Positions 37,801 through 47,723 of a stretch of DNA of 64,000 nucleotides are shown here, one piece after another. The notes under the pieces are model-generated. The model did no database searches, was not told the DNA's origin, and saw nothing but the letters and a program-made list of their open reading frames with translations. Position numbers and translations under genes: made by a program. Location of the stretch: the NCBI GenBank assembly GCA_965212145.1, contig CBDBUY010000004.1, positions 186,001 through 250,000 of the forward strand, in the 5' to 3' direction. The stretch comes from JAAEPI01 sp965212145. GTDB taxonomy: Bacteria; Bacteroidota; Bacteroidia; Cytophagales; Cyclobacteriaceae. Positions within the stretch are counted from its first letter, which is position 1; each line of letters starts with the position of its first letter.

Positions 37801-39423
37801 TTGTCGTATGATGGACCTATCTTGTTTGGTTTGAAGCCAGGCTATTTGTCGTCGCTGGGAGAGGAGTTCCAAATTTCTGCTGGAAAAGCCCGCAATTTGC
37901 CGAACTTGGAGAGATTGTACAAGGGCCAGAAGGAGTCTGCGCCTATCTCTCGTGAAGCCTATGAACGGTATAGGCGAGTGCTTGGAAAGCTCATGTGGGC
38001 AAGTTTGACTTTGGCTCACTTGCAGTATCCCGTGGGATATCTAGGTAGGTTCCAGCAAGATCCTGACAGCCGTGCGGAGAACTGTTTGAGAGCAGTTGTG
38101 AGGTGGATTATGGTCTTGCCTGAGTTTATGCAGGAATTCCACCCTTCCGGCGAGGAAACCGCGGAAAAGAGCCTAACCGGATATGTGGATGCGTCGTGGA
38201 ATATAGTTTCCGTTTCTGGCGCTTTGCTTTGTTGGCGGGGCATGATGCTCAAGTCTTTCAGCCGAAAGCAGGCTACGACATCTTTGTCGTCAGCCGAGTC
38301 TGAGCTGATTGCTCTTGTGGAGGCCGCAAAGGAAGCCATCTACGTGGCATTGCTTATGGAGACTTTGGTCTTCGGGCTTGAGAAACAACAAGAGACAGGA
38401 AGTTTCAAGCTTGTGTTTCTTTCGGATAGTGAAGCGGCTATCTCCATTTCAGCAATGAGTGGGCTCTTGAGAAGAGTCCGCCACTTGGAGTTGCGAGCCC
38501 GCTACTTGCAAGAGCTTGTCACGAGTGGTAGGTTGGTTTTGCGCTGGATTTCGGGAGAACTGAATCCATCTGACGGTCTTACTAAATCCGTGAGCGAAGA
38601 TCGGATGCTGCAGACCTTGCTTGAAGGTTGTGGTCTGGTTCGGCTGCCTCAGGAAGATGTTAGTCGGATCCAGGTTGCCTTGGCAAGTGTTGTTGAGTCT
38701 GTTGCTGCTGCTGAGTTGCCGAGTAACTTGGAAAAGTACCTTGACGTTGCTCAGGACTTGGCTCGAGGGATAGTGCCGTTGGTAGTTATTGAGCTGTTTT
38801 GTAGTACGGACAGTGCGATTTCCCAAGCTTGTAAGCGGGCTGGAATAGCCTACATTGGGATAACGCAAGCAGAGAACTTCGTTGATCAGAATACGCAGCT
38901 GTTTCTTGGTGAGACGCTCTCGGTTCTGAAGAGCAGATATCAAACGAAGGTTTATGTCCACATTGCTACGCCGTGTACGGCTGGATGCTCATGGAGGTAC
39001 TATAACTGGCGTAAGCCCGGTTTCAAAAAGAAATGGCGGGTCAAACTTCTGGAACACCAAAGAAACTGGAAGCTACTTGGCTCGCTTCTCGGACCTTACG
39101 CTAAGGAACCCTCGTTACTGCTTACTCAGGAATGGCCTAAGAACTCTTCTTTGTGGCAGGAAGAGACCTTCTTGAGGATTAGGAAACGCCTCGGCCTTAG
39201 CTTTGGTAAGGTTGTTGATCGTTGTTCGTTCGACCTGGTCTTTAAGAAGTGGTATTTCTGCAGTAACCATGAGAAATGGGTTGAACTGTTCAAATGTTCT
39301 CCTTGTGATAAAATTCATAAGCATGTTGAATGCAGTCTTTTAGAGTCCGGATTCTATCCGACAAAGCTAGGCAGAGCCCTGGTGACTGCTGCTCGGAAAC
39401 TGCTCGTCCAAGAGGGGGCGTGA
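34819..39423 (+). CDS. pol: copia-A pol: integrase, reverse transcriptase, RNase H, methyltransferase-like tail
   Basis: This frame is open without break to TGA at 39,421. A basic, repeat-containing leader comes first. The integrase follows: HRRQGHQPYWRHCDVCQSAK (H-H-C-C finger), LQMDFGFFG, VVVHGDQENLLESV and SKGIVERHVGLL (D-D-E). The RT has LLSADVSVAFTQAP and LCYVDDLIVYS (YVDD at about 37,648). RNase H has LTGYVDASWN, SLSSAESELIALVEAAKEA and FLSDSEAAISI. From about 38,788 an extra 210 residues begin VVIELFCSTDSAISQACKRAG, with HIATPCTAGCSWRYYNW and LTQEWPKNSSLWQEE. This resembles a diverged DNA-methyltransferase fold (SAM loop, T-P-C, E-W-P-K-N). How pol is translated after the upstream stop is unclear: a -1 shift near 34,805 or reinitiation. 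Confidence 0.88.
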   Translation, partial: RIGWIDLSAIPKGDLSTEVWLSQKKVGCRSALVAVGRHVLDSLNRVKCAALGSEAALGSEAALGSEAALGSKAALGSEAALGSGTCFSPKVPPKSLPSLFSTLRWICLRVGLWVCVALRPTCLGRVSCARKGSRKRRLPRKPKSRIHVWNRWMRVEVACARMMRVRREPAVVKLGNALRKLAKEMILEAVSHVLMGVNLVLRLLVSLRRKFEAWFFEILPFEIRWKSRCSRDCEFCLGLPVQVEVEESEEELIPDPFPSPEPPAEPEQPPKRPRKDPPRDDPPPAAPVEDPVEPEDVPINASEQKLALHRRQGHQPYWRHCDVCQSAKGKIPARRRGMKSNAAPGELQMDFGFFGRHVRFLVCVHVMSGYLSTVALTPDEPVAGKALCKIFSEMGLHGLDVVVHGDQENLLESVCRDAAKDRTFVGRSFHWVPFSKERPQSKGIVERHVGLLKESFWSVWLGLEERVGGQLALGGELFAEGMRYTTRMYNLFHISTDLHSSPLERLRGTSVVPSRTYEFGSIGFGKPQTARREHRGKRLVRCIYVGPQGPNGHGVRAFVPLANTVPRLELMGAYRSKTPTEFDVPALKALLGSREDPERPIKFDVPPDAPQPPGPPSPVALPDGSVEFPKGAEGEAEIAPPGAEADDLSGYAPSDVGMEDPAPELENPMMEDGDEEMDVDLAPDDEDDAMEEGLTWLQEFGLSLLFDGPDLRVRASQSGTQVPEKDVWFSQKFGGTEIWVKVPANVVCEVSGAVLAQKDVVAGMKLELEELDAFSVVTIIEESKARKIATRRIHTTRWVITAKPSKENPNRVRARFVVRDYALGSSPLSEGIYSPTTSLEALHGALAIHAVKGGTLLSADVSVAFTQAPVQSTEVIKFPSSMVDESHHPLFGRLFKAMNGLRIGPLSWYIEFTNKLRSMGFQETADPTVHRRCDPTGLVLILCYVDDLIVYSEGPGQAEEIFKVLAKSYKMKSTGVLKPRETGTLEFLGRVIVRLSYDGPILFGLKPGYLSSLGEEFQISAGKARNLPNLERLYKGQKESAPISREAYERYRRVLGKLMWASLTLAHLQYPVGYLGRFQQDPDSRAENCLRAVVRWIMVLPEFMQEFHPSGEETAEKSLTGYVDASWNIVSVSGALLCWRGMMLKSFSRKQATTSLSSAESELIALVEAAKEAIYVALLMETLVFGLEKQQETGSFKLVFLSDSEAAISISAMSGLLRRVRHLELRARYLQELVTSGRLVLRWISGELNPSDGLTKSVSEDRMLQTLLEGCGLVRLPQEDVSRIQVALASVVESVAAAELPSNLEKYLDVAQDLARGIVPLVVIELFCSTDSAISQACKRAGIAYIGITQAENFVDQNTQLFLGETLSVLKSRYQTKVYVHIATPCTAGCSWRYYNWRKPGFKKKWRVKLLEHQRNWKLLGSLLGPYAKEPSLLLTQEWPKNSSLWQEETFLRIRKRLGLSFGKVVDRCSFDLVFKKWYFCSNHEKWVELFKCSPCDKIHKHVECSLLESGFYPTKLGRALVTAARKLLVQEGA
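34969..35070 (+). repeat. 18-nt tandem repeat in copia-A pol leader
   Basis: Six near-identical copies of GGATCGGAAGCTGCATTA, coding A-A-L-G-S-E units. They lie before the integrase, where length changes would be tolerated. Confidence 0.8.
39409..39418 (+). promoter_or_regulatory. copia-A polypurine tract
   Basis: AAGAGGGGG directly before the 3' LTR; it overlaps the last codons of pol. Primes plus-strand DNA synthesis. Confidence 0.7.
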
Positions 39424-40037
39424 AAGGTCAAGAAAGCCTTTGATTGTACTTGCAGTTTTAGTGTGAAGTGCATGTTTTTGCCCACTCGCTTGTTTTTGAG
39501 GTGCGCGTGAGTTTTTGTTGTTAGTGGGAACGCTGTAGTGAAGCTTTGTTGCGCTTGGTAGCTTTGGAACTGTTAGGTAGTCGTGCTGAAGCGGTAGGAG
39601 TGGTAGGAAGCCGGTAGGAGCGTGTTTTTCTTGAGTAGGAGAAGGTCCCAGCTGCGCTTGAACCTGTTTTGGCAGTCCACAGACAGTTGTGACTTGTAGG
39701 AAAGAGTTTTTGGTGGTAGGAAGTGTTTTGAGAAGACACGTTTCACGCGAGTGTTTTTGCTGAGAGTTTTCGCCACGCAGGTGAGCTGCTTTGGCAGTGT
39801 TTTAACCCGAGGATGAGAAAAGGAAGCTCTGAAGATCTCGTGAAGAGACTTGAGTACTCTTAAAGAGTACGAGCTGCCGCTCTGAGGGTTTGTGTTTGAA
39901 GCATAGTAAGTTTGGGAATGCAAGCCGTAGGTTGCAGAAGAACTGTGACCAAGCCTTCGCTTGACACACGAACTTTGGCTCAAGTGTGAGTAAAAGGGTG
40001 AGGCGTGTGCTCGCTGTCTGCTGTGCTACTTTTCACA
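39419..40037 (+). repeat. copia-A 3' LTR
   Basis: 619 nt, near-identical to the 5' LTR. It begins CGTGAAAGG, so the first base of the terminal TG is changed, and ends TTTTCACA. The pol stop codon lies in its first bases. Confidence 0.9.
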
Positions 40038-40042
40038 GTAAG
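40038..40042. repeat. target-site duplication of copia-A (right)
   Basis: GTAAG, matching 19,869-19,873. Confidence 0.85.
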
Positions 40043-40800
40043 GCTTTCGTATATAAGGAGTTTTCCTGCAAGGGCCTTCCTCGTAAGAGGCTTTCTGACA
40101 CGGAACCGTTAGTGGTTTCGTGGGCGACAGAGTGCCCGAATTCTGGAAAAGGTTCTGAGAGAAGCGGTTACCTTTTCCTTCAATTCAAGAGAAAAATGGA
40201 CACCCCTTGCTTTCCCGCACGTTTCGTTCTCCTTTTCTAACGGATGAAAAACAAGGAGCTGGGATTTAAAATCAAAGATTTGGGACAGAAAATTTGGAAC
40301 CTGGGTTTACAACTGGAACCTAAATTAATTGCCTGGGAGCTACAAATGCCGGACTGAGACTAAAACTAAGGATTTGGATCTAAAATTAAAGACCCGGGAT
40401 CTAAGGGACCTAAATTAACGGTTGTGGACCTAAAAGCCCACAGCTCGCCACATACCTCCTCCAGAGCTCTTCCGGTACGTTGCGCTCTTCTCTATCAAGC
40501 AAATGGACGTCCACAGCTCACTACACTACAGCTCCCTCTCCATGCTTCCCACAGCTTGCCAAGAGCTTGCTAAAGAGCCAAAAGGACGCCCAGAACTTGC
40601 CACAGCTCCCCTCCTCAGCTTCCCCACAGCTCTTCCGGTACGTTTGTCGTTCTGTTGTATGAAGTTTCGAGCTTCTCCATACTTGCAAAGACGGCGCAGG
40701 TAGAGTCAAACTTTTTGTGCACGATTAGTAAAATAACGGGTCCGCCGTAGATAGGGCCTCCGCGAGTGTTCAGGGGCGTTCGGGGCTCCGAAGCTCCGAC
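40043..40800. other. flank of copia-A, repeat-derived
   Basis: Contains the same degenerate short repeat as 19,390-19,720 (at 40,250-40,440) and several words like CTTCCGGTACGTTTCGTCG, also found at about 19,780-19,850. Copia-A therefore sits inside an older repeat. No gene seen. Confidence 0.55.
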
Positions 40801-40829
40801 AAAGGTTTGTTCCGCGTTTTTTGGGGCCG

Positions 40830-41610
40830 GTTTTGGATTTAGGGTTTGGAGTTTGGATTTAGCATTTAAGGTTTAAGGGTTTTGTTTGGGTTTAGGGGTT
40901 TGGATTCAGTGTTTGGGGTTTGGAGATTTTGGATCTGGGGTTTAGGGGTGTTTTGGGTTTGGGGTTGAATAGGAATTAGGGTTTAGAGTTTCGTGTTTCT
41001 GGATTAAGGGTTTAAGGTTCAGAGTTTAGGTTGTTTGTGTTTACGGCTTTTGGATTTAGCGTTTAAGGTTCCGAGGTTTCCGATTTTGGGTTTTGGAGTT
41101 GGAGTTGACGAGCGTAGGGGCTTGGAGTGTAGGGTTCTGGATTTAGGCTTTAGGATTTAAGGGTTTTGGATTTAGGGTGTAAGGGTTTGGGAGTTTTTGG
41201 GTTTGGGTTCAAGGTTTTGGGTTCAGAGTTTAGGGATTTTGGATTTAGGATCTAAGGGTTTGGGATTTCGGGCTCAGGGGACTTTTAGGATTTAGGGTTT
41301 AGGGTTTACGGGTTCTGGTTTGGGGTTTACGGTTTGGGTGTTTTGGATTTAGGGTTTAGGGGTTTTGGATTTAGTGTTCAGGGTTTGGGGGTTTTGGATT
41401 TCGGAGTTTTGGATTTAGGGTTCTCGGGTCTTGGATGTGGGTTTTGGGGTTTTGGATTTAATGTTCAGGGTATGGGGGTCTTGGATTTCTGGGTTTTGGA
41501 TTTGGGGTTCAAGGGTTTGGGATTTACGGTTTAGGGTTCAAGGCTTTTGGATTCAGGGTTTTGGGGCTTTGGATTTAGGGTTTAGGGTTTGGGGGCTTGG
41601 GGTTGCGACA
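40830..41610 (+). repeat. degenerate telomere-like array (TTTAGGG type)
   Basis: Words such as GGATTTAGGGTTTAGGG and GGTTTTGGATTTAGGG are repeated with many changes. The TTTAGGG unit is the algal/plant-type telomere repeat also used by dinoflagellates. Interstitial and strongly diverged, so it is not a functional chromosome end. Confidence 0.8.
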
Positions 41611-41932
41611 GGGTCTAATTACAACTAAACGGGAGAAAATACAACCACATGGGGGAAAACACAACTGAACCACTGTTGCGGGCTCTGCCAAACGGGAGAA
41701 ATTACAACTGGCTATTCCCGTGCCTTTATAAGTTTGGACACGCTCTGCAGAAAGCCCATGGCACACCCCTAAGGTTCCATTACCAAAGCTGGATAATGGT
41801 AGTTGTGACTCGTCCCTTCTCTTTGCGCCCTAGCACAAATGAGGACATAACATCTTTTATGGTGATTATTTCGCTTTGTATGCTTTCGGTCATGTAGGCG
41901 CCACAGGCATGCAGGCAATACTTAACATGAGT

Positions 41933-41991
41933 ATTCCCCACCCTCGCAGTGGGGTTGTTAGATTTTAAAATAGATGTTGTCCTCGCCCGCA
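41933..41991 (+). repeat. direct repeat, copy 1 (partner at 47,636)
   Basis: CCCCACCCTCGCAGTGGGG followed by TTGTTAGATTTTAAAATAG and ATGTTGTCCTCGCCCG. Nearly identical to 47,638-47,692, in the same orientation. The first part can fold into a hairpin (CCCCAC with GTGGGG). The copia-D gag remnant lies between the copies, so these may be LTR fragments of that element. Confidence 0.6.
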
Positions 41992-42070
41992 GGTGTGAAA
42001 GGCTTGTGAAATTACTACTACAAAACCCGAGGAAAGACCGTGGTTACCGGGAGCTGTTTCCTCTCAGCCA

Positions 42071-42300
42071 CCCTTTGTGCCCCAAAGACTCTTTACATCT
42101 CAAATAACACCCCAAAGACTCTTTACATCTCAAATAACGCCCCAAAGACTCTTTACATCTCAAATAACGCCCCAAAGACTCTTTACATCTCAAATAACGC
42201 CACAAAGACTCTTTACGTCTCAAATAACGCCCCAAAGACTCTTTACATCTCAAATAACGCCCCAAAGACTCTTTACATCTCAAATAACGCCCCAAAGACC
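42071..42300 (+). repeat. 30-nt tandem repeat
   Basis: About 7.7 copies of the unit CCCCAAAGACTCTTTACATC + TCAAATAACG with very few changes. It is open in several frames only because 30 is a multiple of three. Not CRISPR: there are no spacers. Confidence 0.9.
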
Positions 42301-42424
42301 ACCCATTTGTATTATCACCCATCTGGTTGTATTATCCCCCATCTGAGCCATTTTCTAGAAATTTCAGTTGTATTTTGACCCATCTGGTTGTATTTACACC
42401 CATCTAGTTGTATTTCGACTTATT

Positions 42425-43130
42425 CTCCGGTTTAGGGTTTTGGGTTTTGGGATTTAGGGTGTAAGGGTTTGGATTTAGGGTTTGGGGGTTTTCGATTTAG
42501 GGTTTAGGGGTTTGGGATTTCGGGTTCCGAGGGTTTTTACGGCTGAGGGTTTACGGGTTCTGGGTTTGGGGTTTACGGCTTGGGTGCTTTGGATTTAGGG
42601 TTTGGGGGTTTGGGATTTGATATTAAGGGTTGTGGGGTTTTGGATTTCGGGGAAGTGGATTTAGGGTTCGAGGGTTTTGGTTTTGGGTTTCAGGGGTTTT
42701 GGATTTCGGGTTTAGGGTTTGGGGGTTTTGGGTTTAGGGTTTGGGGGTTCTGGAATTAGGGTTTAAGCTTTTGGATTTAGGGTTTAGGTGTTTTCGATTT
42801 TGAGTTTAGGGTTTGGAAGTTTTGGATTTAGGGTTTAGAAGTTTTGGATTTAGGGTTTAAGGCTCAGTGGTTTTGGATTTAGGCTTTAGGGGGTTCGATT
42901 TAGGGTTTAGGGTTTGGGGGTTTTGGATATAGGGTTTGGGGGTTTGGGTTTTAGGGTTCTGGGGTTTACTGCTCAGGGTTTGGGGTTTTAGGGTTTATGG
43001 TTTTGGGTTGAGGGGTTCGGGATTTAGGGTTTGGGAATTTTGGATTTAGGGTTTAGGGTCTGGGGGTTTGGATTTAGGGTTTAGGGTTCAGGGGTTTAGG
43101 GGCTTCGGGTTCAGGGTTTGGCATGCGAAT
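42425..43130 (+). repeat. degenerate telomere-like array, second block
   Basis: Same GGATTTAGGGTTTGGGGGTT-type words as the first block, interrupted by the 30-nt repeat and spacer. Confidence 0.8.
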
Positions 43131-43195
43131 GCGCCTAGACCCCCCCCCACAAAGTGGTAGGGGGGTTGGCGCAGTAGCTTAAGTCCCACCTGCCA

Positions 43196-43282
43196 GGACG
43201 CGCACTCCTTTTTATCTCCAGCGCGCACTCCAAAAAAGCTCTCCAGCGCGCACTCCTTTTCTCTCCAGCGCGCACTCCTCGC
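43196..43282 (+). repeat. short tandem repeat with GCGCACTCC
   Basis: Four copies of (CTCCA)GCGCGCACTCC separated by T-rich or A-rich tracts, spacing about 25-30 nt, between two telomere-like blocks. Confidence 0.7.
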
Positions 43283-43650
43283 ATTTAGGGTTTTAGGGGT
43301 TTTAGGGTTTAGGGGTTTTAGGGCTTAGGGGGTTTTAGGGTTTAGGGGTTTTTGGGGTTCGGGGGTTTTAGGGCTTAAGGGGTTTTAGGGTTTAGGGCGT
43401 TTTAGGGTTTAGGGGCTTTTAGGGTTTAGGGGCGTTTAGGGTTTAGGGATTTTAGGGTTTAGGGTTTAGGGGGGTTTTAGGGTTTAGAAGTTTTAGGGTT
43501 TAGGGGTTTTAGGGGTTAGGGGTTTTAGGGTTTAGGGGTTTTAGGGTTTAGGGGTTTTAGGGTTTAGGGGTTTTAGGGTTTAGGGGTTTTAGGGGTTTTA
43601 GGGTTTAGGGTTTAGGGGTTTTAAGGTTTAGGGGTTGTAAGGTTTGGAAA
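43283..43650 (+). repeat. TTTAGGGG/TTTTAGGG array, third block
   Basis: The cleanest block: GGGTTTAGGGGTTTTAGGG repeated for about 360 nt with few changes, closest to a true telomere array. Confidence 0.85.
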
Positions 43651-44740
43651 AAATTAAAGTAAAATGCAATCGGGATCGTGCTTCTTAAGCAATCGCGCGC
43701 AACATTGCTGCTAGCCGTGTCCTCCATGTAGAGCGCAGAGTTCCATTAGCAAACATTTGGCAGCAAGGGAATTCCAGGTCTTAAGCAAAGCCTTGCTGCA
43801 ACCTCAAAACTCAGCCCATACGTGAACCTGAGGGCTCGTTTTGCTTGGTTGCTCTCAGCTCTGCTTTGGACGGGGACTTTCCAACAGCGCGACGTCTCAC
43901 AGGCACAGCTTCACCTTCGAACCTGTCACGGCACTCAGAGTTCAAGGGTGCTAGTTCTTACGCAAGGTCTGCGCAAACCCGTTGCCCTTACCATCATCCG
44001 TGTAAACTAGATGCCCATCATCTACAGTGGGGAACAAAGCGCCCTGAAATCCAACTCTCAGATTTCTCCCTTTGCGGCTACTACTGAGGAGTATGCCTTA
44101 GCCTTCTAAGCATCTGGCCCCAAAAGGTGCTGCTAACTTAGATGTAAACCCAAAGCTTCTACGCGCTGCTATGCTGCACCGGCGCACATAGCACAAGGTC
44201 AAAGCTTAGATGGAAACCCTGCTGCCTGAGATTGGTCCTACAACGGGTTTTAAGCCATCTAATTGCACGCTCCGCTGCCATTCTGCTGCGGGGTATCTCC
44301 CTCAGTAGTAGTCACACGAACAGCTTGCCTTGCAAACCACTTGCGAAGGGACTTGTTCATAAATTCACGCCGAACGATCTGTGTGAAGGCGAAACACAGG
44401 CAAATTGAAGGCCCTTAAATAGAGGAATATACGGAGAAGAGCTTCAAGTAAAGAGAAGGATTTATTGTCAAACAAGGGAACAAAGAACATACGCCTTTCA
44501 CAGTCCACAGGCTCCTTGAGATTGGAGTACTCGAACTTCCAATCTCCATCCTGGTGTCCATGCGAGGGAGATGCATCTTCCTCCTCCTCAAGTTCAACTT
44601 CCACCTCCACTTCTTCCTCCTCTCAGCGCTGCAAGGTTCGGCATCTCCCTAAGTCTACCTTATCTAGAGGGTCTGGGTTTTCAGGCATGCCATGCAAACG
44701 TGGAAAACGGTAGGAGGCTGCTAGAAAGTATCCACACCTG
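43651..44740. other. stretch without a recognisable gene
   Basis: No domain seen on either strand. A CT-rich run, CTTCCACCTCCACTTCTTCC, at about 44,575-44,625 gives an open acidic shadow on the minus strand. Confidence 0.4.
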
Positions 44741-44746
44741 GCACGT

Positions 44747-47111
44747 TCAGACGTCGGCTGACAAGGTATACTCAGATACTAGGAGGGCCAGCCATTGGAG
44801 GAGAGGATGAGGATGATGGGGTATTAGTGGCAGCCATTGATGCACCGTACAGCATTTGCATGTGCCGCATGAAGCCAGTAAAACTGTCCTCGCGGCTTGG
44901 ATCCGAGTCCGGCGCGCGTCTGCGCTACCTGTGCCTGACCTCCTGACGGCTTGCTGGGACCTGCGCCACCGCTCTGCTGCGCCTAACCCCTTTTTTGGGG
45001 CCATTGCCAACAGTGGGGCAATCCTTTTGCCTATGTCCCTTGGACCCACATGCCAAACACTTCTTACTGCGCTCTTGCCTTGGCAGGCTTGGCATGTCAT
45101 GCCCATACGTGCACTTAGCACCACGTCTACACCACCTGTGCCGAGGAAGTACTTACAAAGGGGCTTTGAGGTTTGATTGTCGGTGTTGGCATTGCCGGTT
45201 GATTTTGGGCACCTTCGGCTTTAAGCTTAGGTAGGCTCAAGTCTGTAGCCTTTGCCACTGAGAGAGCCTCACCCTCTGCAAGTAAGTGCTTATGGTGCTG
45301 AAGGATGGCTGCTGGTGTTGGTTGGGCATCCATCTTCAACATGGCTCTGAGCATAAATGTTCGGAACTTAGCCTCTTTATTGTTTGCTAGGGCCTGACTG
45401 GTCATGGTTGTGAGGCTTGGGGATAGAACTGTGGATAACTGTGGTATCGGGAAGGGCCATTTTGCAGTCCACACAACGGTTACGCCAACGAATCCAATCC
45501 CGCAACAATTTCACAGCAGACGCAGCATCCTTGGCGGCTACGGGCTCATTAAGGTTCCTGAGTATGAGGGCTTTTTCTGAACCACCGCCGGGCTGATACA
45601 ACGTGTGAAGCCTAAACAGGATGGCAGAGACCAAGAAGGAGTTGCACTTTCGTGCCACAATGTCTGACCTAATGGCCTCGGGAATGGCTGTCATCAACAT
45701 GCTACAGACCCGAAAGTTGACACGAACCCATCTACCCTGCAACAGCTCAGCATGAACAGTTGGCTCAGCCCGAAGCCTATCAATTGGGGACGAAGAAATC
45801 CAAACCCCATAAACCATAGGCCCGATCCACCACATTAAACACCAGCCCACCACTCAGATGCTGAATCCGAAACATTACCAACAAGTCCAGAACAGTCTGC
45901 AACCATCTTGATATGCACGGGACCCTTCATCAGACTTAACCTCAGCTAGTACGAGAAAGCTGGTGATGCCGGGTTTGACTGCCTCCGGGTGTGTGGAGGA
46001 ATTCCTGTCATCGCGATCTCTCCCACGCATGTCGGCCACAACACCCTGCGACTTGACACAGCCCTGCCAAACTAGCTAACAGCAACTCCCTGTCTGCATC
46101 TGCAGGAATAGCGCCTGACCTCTGTCCTGATGGGCTTTGGGATCAAATCCAGCTCCAGGATTAGGACCTGGGTGCTTGAGGCATTGGGGGAATTGGCTGA
46201 GGAACACTGGGCAACCCTGAACCAACCTATAGACCTTGTATAGCCACTAACTGAACCAAAACCACGACTGTGTGTTGGCAGACCTCGTTTGGTCAGCCAA
46301 CTGGGCTCTCAACAAAGCCTTGGCGTGATCTGCCCTGGCCCTTTGATTCTCCAACTCTTGCTTTAGCCCAGCTAACTGCCTGGCAACCTTAGCCTGAATA
46401 GCATCATGCGGAATAGATGAGGATTCTGTGTTTGCTCCAGGTGCTTGAGGAGGCGAACCATACAACAGAGGGGCTCTACGTTCCATGGCGGCCATTTGCT
46501 GCATGTTAGCTCCACTGAACAAAGGAGCGGATGAAGTTTCCACATGACGGTTTCAGGAGGCACAGGCTTTGGAGTAGACATAGCAGGAGACTGTCTCAAG
46601 GGACTAGGCGTCCATGTCGGTGGTATTGCTTGCGCAGTCGCTGGGCCAGTAAACGAAGACTGCGCTCTTCCCACCAACCCAGAAAAGTCTGTGTGGCAAA
46701 AGCCTGAGTCTGTGCTCCTATGACCGCAGACGCTCCCTGCAAGAACGATCTCGGCGTTTCAAATCCCACTGAACCAGTGCTACCTTCAGGATTTGCTGCG
46801 GGAGGGTTATGCCCTGAGTTGTCTGCAGTAGCGTTGATCTGGGAGCTAGCCATTCCACGTTGCACGGTGGCCAGGCCTGGGCCCTGGGCCTCTGCAGTTA
46901 CATCTCCATGCGCCTCGCTCGCAGCAGCAATACCCGCCGTAGACACTGAGCCATACATAACACCAGTTGTACCCAAGCTTCCAACCTGTCCTGATGTCCC
47001 ATAGCCTCCTGTCCTATCACGCGGCAGCAAAGGGGACCGCGCCTGAACAGCTGTAGAAGTCGATGGTCCTGATGTCATGATTATTGTTTGCTGGAGCCCA
47101 TCCCCTGCCAA
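44747..47111 (-). pseudogene. copia-D gag remnant, frameshifted
   Basis: Minus-strand pieces of a dinoflagellate copia gag, in order. The Ser/Thr/Gly-rich N-terminus with TPRSFLQGASAVIGAQTQAF is at about 46.8-46.7 kb. The capsid-like core (SPIDRLRAEPTVHAELLQG, IIF/AILFRLHTLYQPGGGSEKAL, NLNEPVAAKDAASAVKLLRD) is at 45.85-45.45 kb. A shifted frame continues with LANNKEAKFRTFMLRAMLKM and ILQHHKHLLAEGEAL. Near 45.15-45.0 kb a further frame has RRGAKCTYGHD (CCCH) and KCLACGSKGHRQKDCP (CCHC knuckle). At least three frame changes show that it is dead. No protease, integrase or RT of this copy is seen. Its limits may be the direct repeats at 41.93 and 47.64 kb. Confidence 0.7.
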
Positions 47112-47635
47112 TTCTCCTGTCTAACTGGGCAACGAGTTCTCCACTGTCGTGTTTGCGCCATTTAGCATTCCTGAGGCTGGCCCGAGCATTGGGCTCACCA
47201 CCTCTTGAAGGTGATTATGGGAGGGGTCACCTTCCATGGCGGACAGCGCTTTTGTTCTGTGGTCAGCGAGCCTCTCTAGGTACAAACAAACACAAGAAGC
47301 AAAGAAACAAGAAGCACAACTTAAACAATCAATTCCAGTCAAGGAAGCATCTACCGCTCTGACTATACAACTAAACGAGAAAAGGTAGATTACAGTACGC
47401 ATACATGGCTCAAAGGGCTTCTTTCGTAGCCTTCGCCTGGGCCAAAATGGTTACAGGTACACCCAAATCCAAGGTGAAGTCCAGACCTGCAACTCACACA
47501 CATCCTGCTACAAGTGACATGCCAGGAGCATTTTCAACATAAACGCTAAACCTTCTCTCCAAGCAAGTAATCAGAAATCCAGGGTTTTCGCGCAGCCTTC
47601 GCCAAGGGTTTTCGGTGGTCCGAAAAAAAGGACAC

Positions 47636-47692
47636 TTTTTCCCCACCCTCGCAGTGGGGTTGTTAGATTTTAAAGTAGATGTTGTCCTCGCC
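47636..47692 (+). repeat. direct repeat, copy 2 (partner at 41,933)
   Basis: One clear base difference from copy 1 (AAAGTAG versus AAAATAG). It is followed by unrelated sequence and then the 26-nt minisatellite. Confidence 0.6.
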
Positions 47693-47723
47693 CGACTGGA
47701 AGCTGACTTTCGTGACCAACCAC

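Larger units (their letters stand above)
19874..40037 (+). mobile_element. copia-A: full-length Ty1/copia LTR retrotransposon with SDR2 nested inside
   Basis: About 20.2 kb as it stands and about 10.3 kb without the SDR2 insertion. It has a 5' LTR (615 nt), a primer site, gag-protease, an extra basic/Cys-rich segment, an acidic ORF of unknown function, an integrase-RT-RNase H polyprotein with a methyltransferase-like tail, a purine tract and a 3' LTR (619 nt), flanked by the duplication GTAAG. Domain order integrase before RT identifies Ty1/copia. By eye the two LTRs differ by about six substitutions and one 4-nt indel, so the insertion is young. SDR2 then broke the gag-protease frame at 22,503. 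Confidence 0.9.

Noticed and set aside
42071..42300. CRISPR-like array
   Set aside because: The units follow each other without spacers and the context is eukaryotic; it is a plain 30-nt tandem repeat.
43150..43190. tRNA or SINE promoter (GTTGGCGCAGTAGCTTAAG resembles an A box)
   Set aside because: No matching B box (GGTTCGANTCC) within a useful distance and no cloverleaf.
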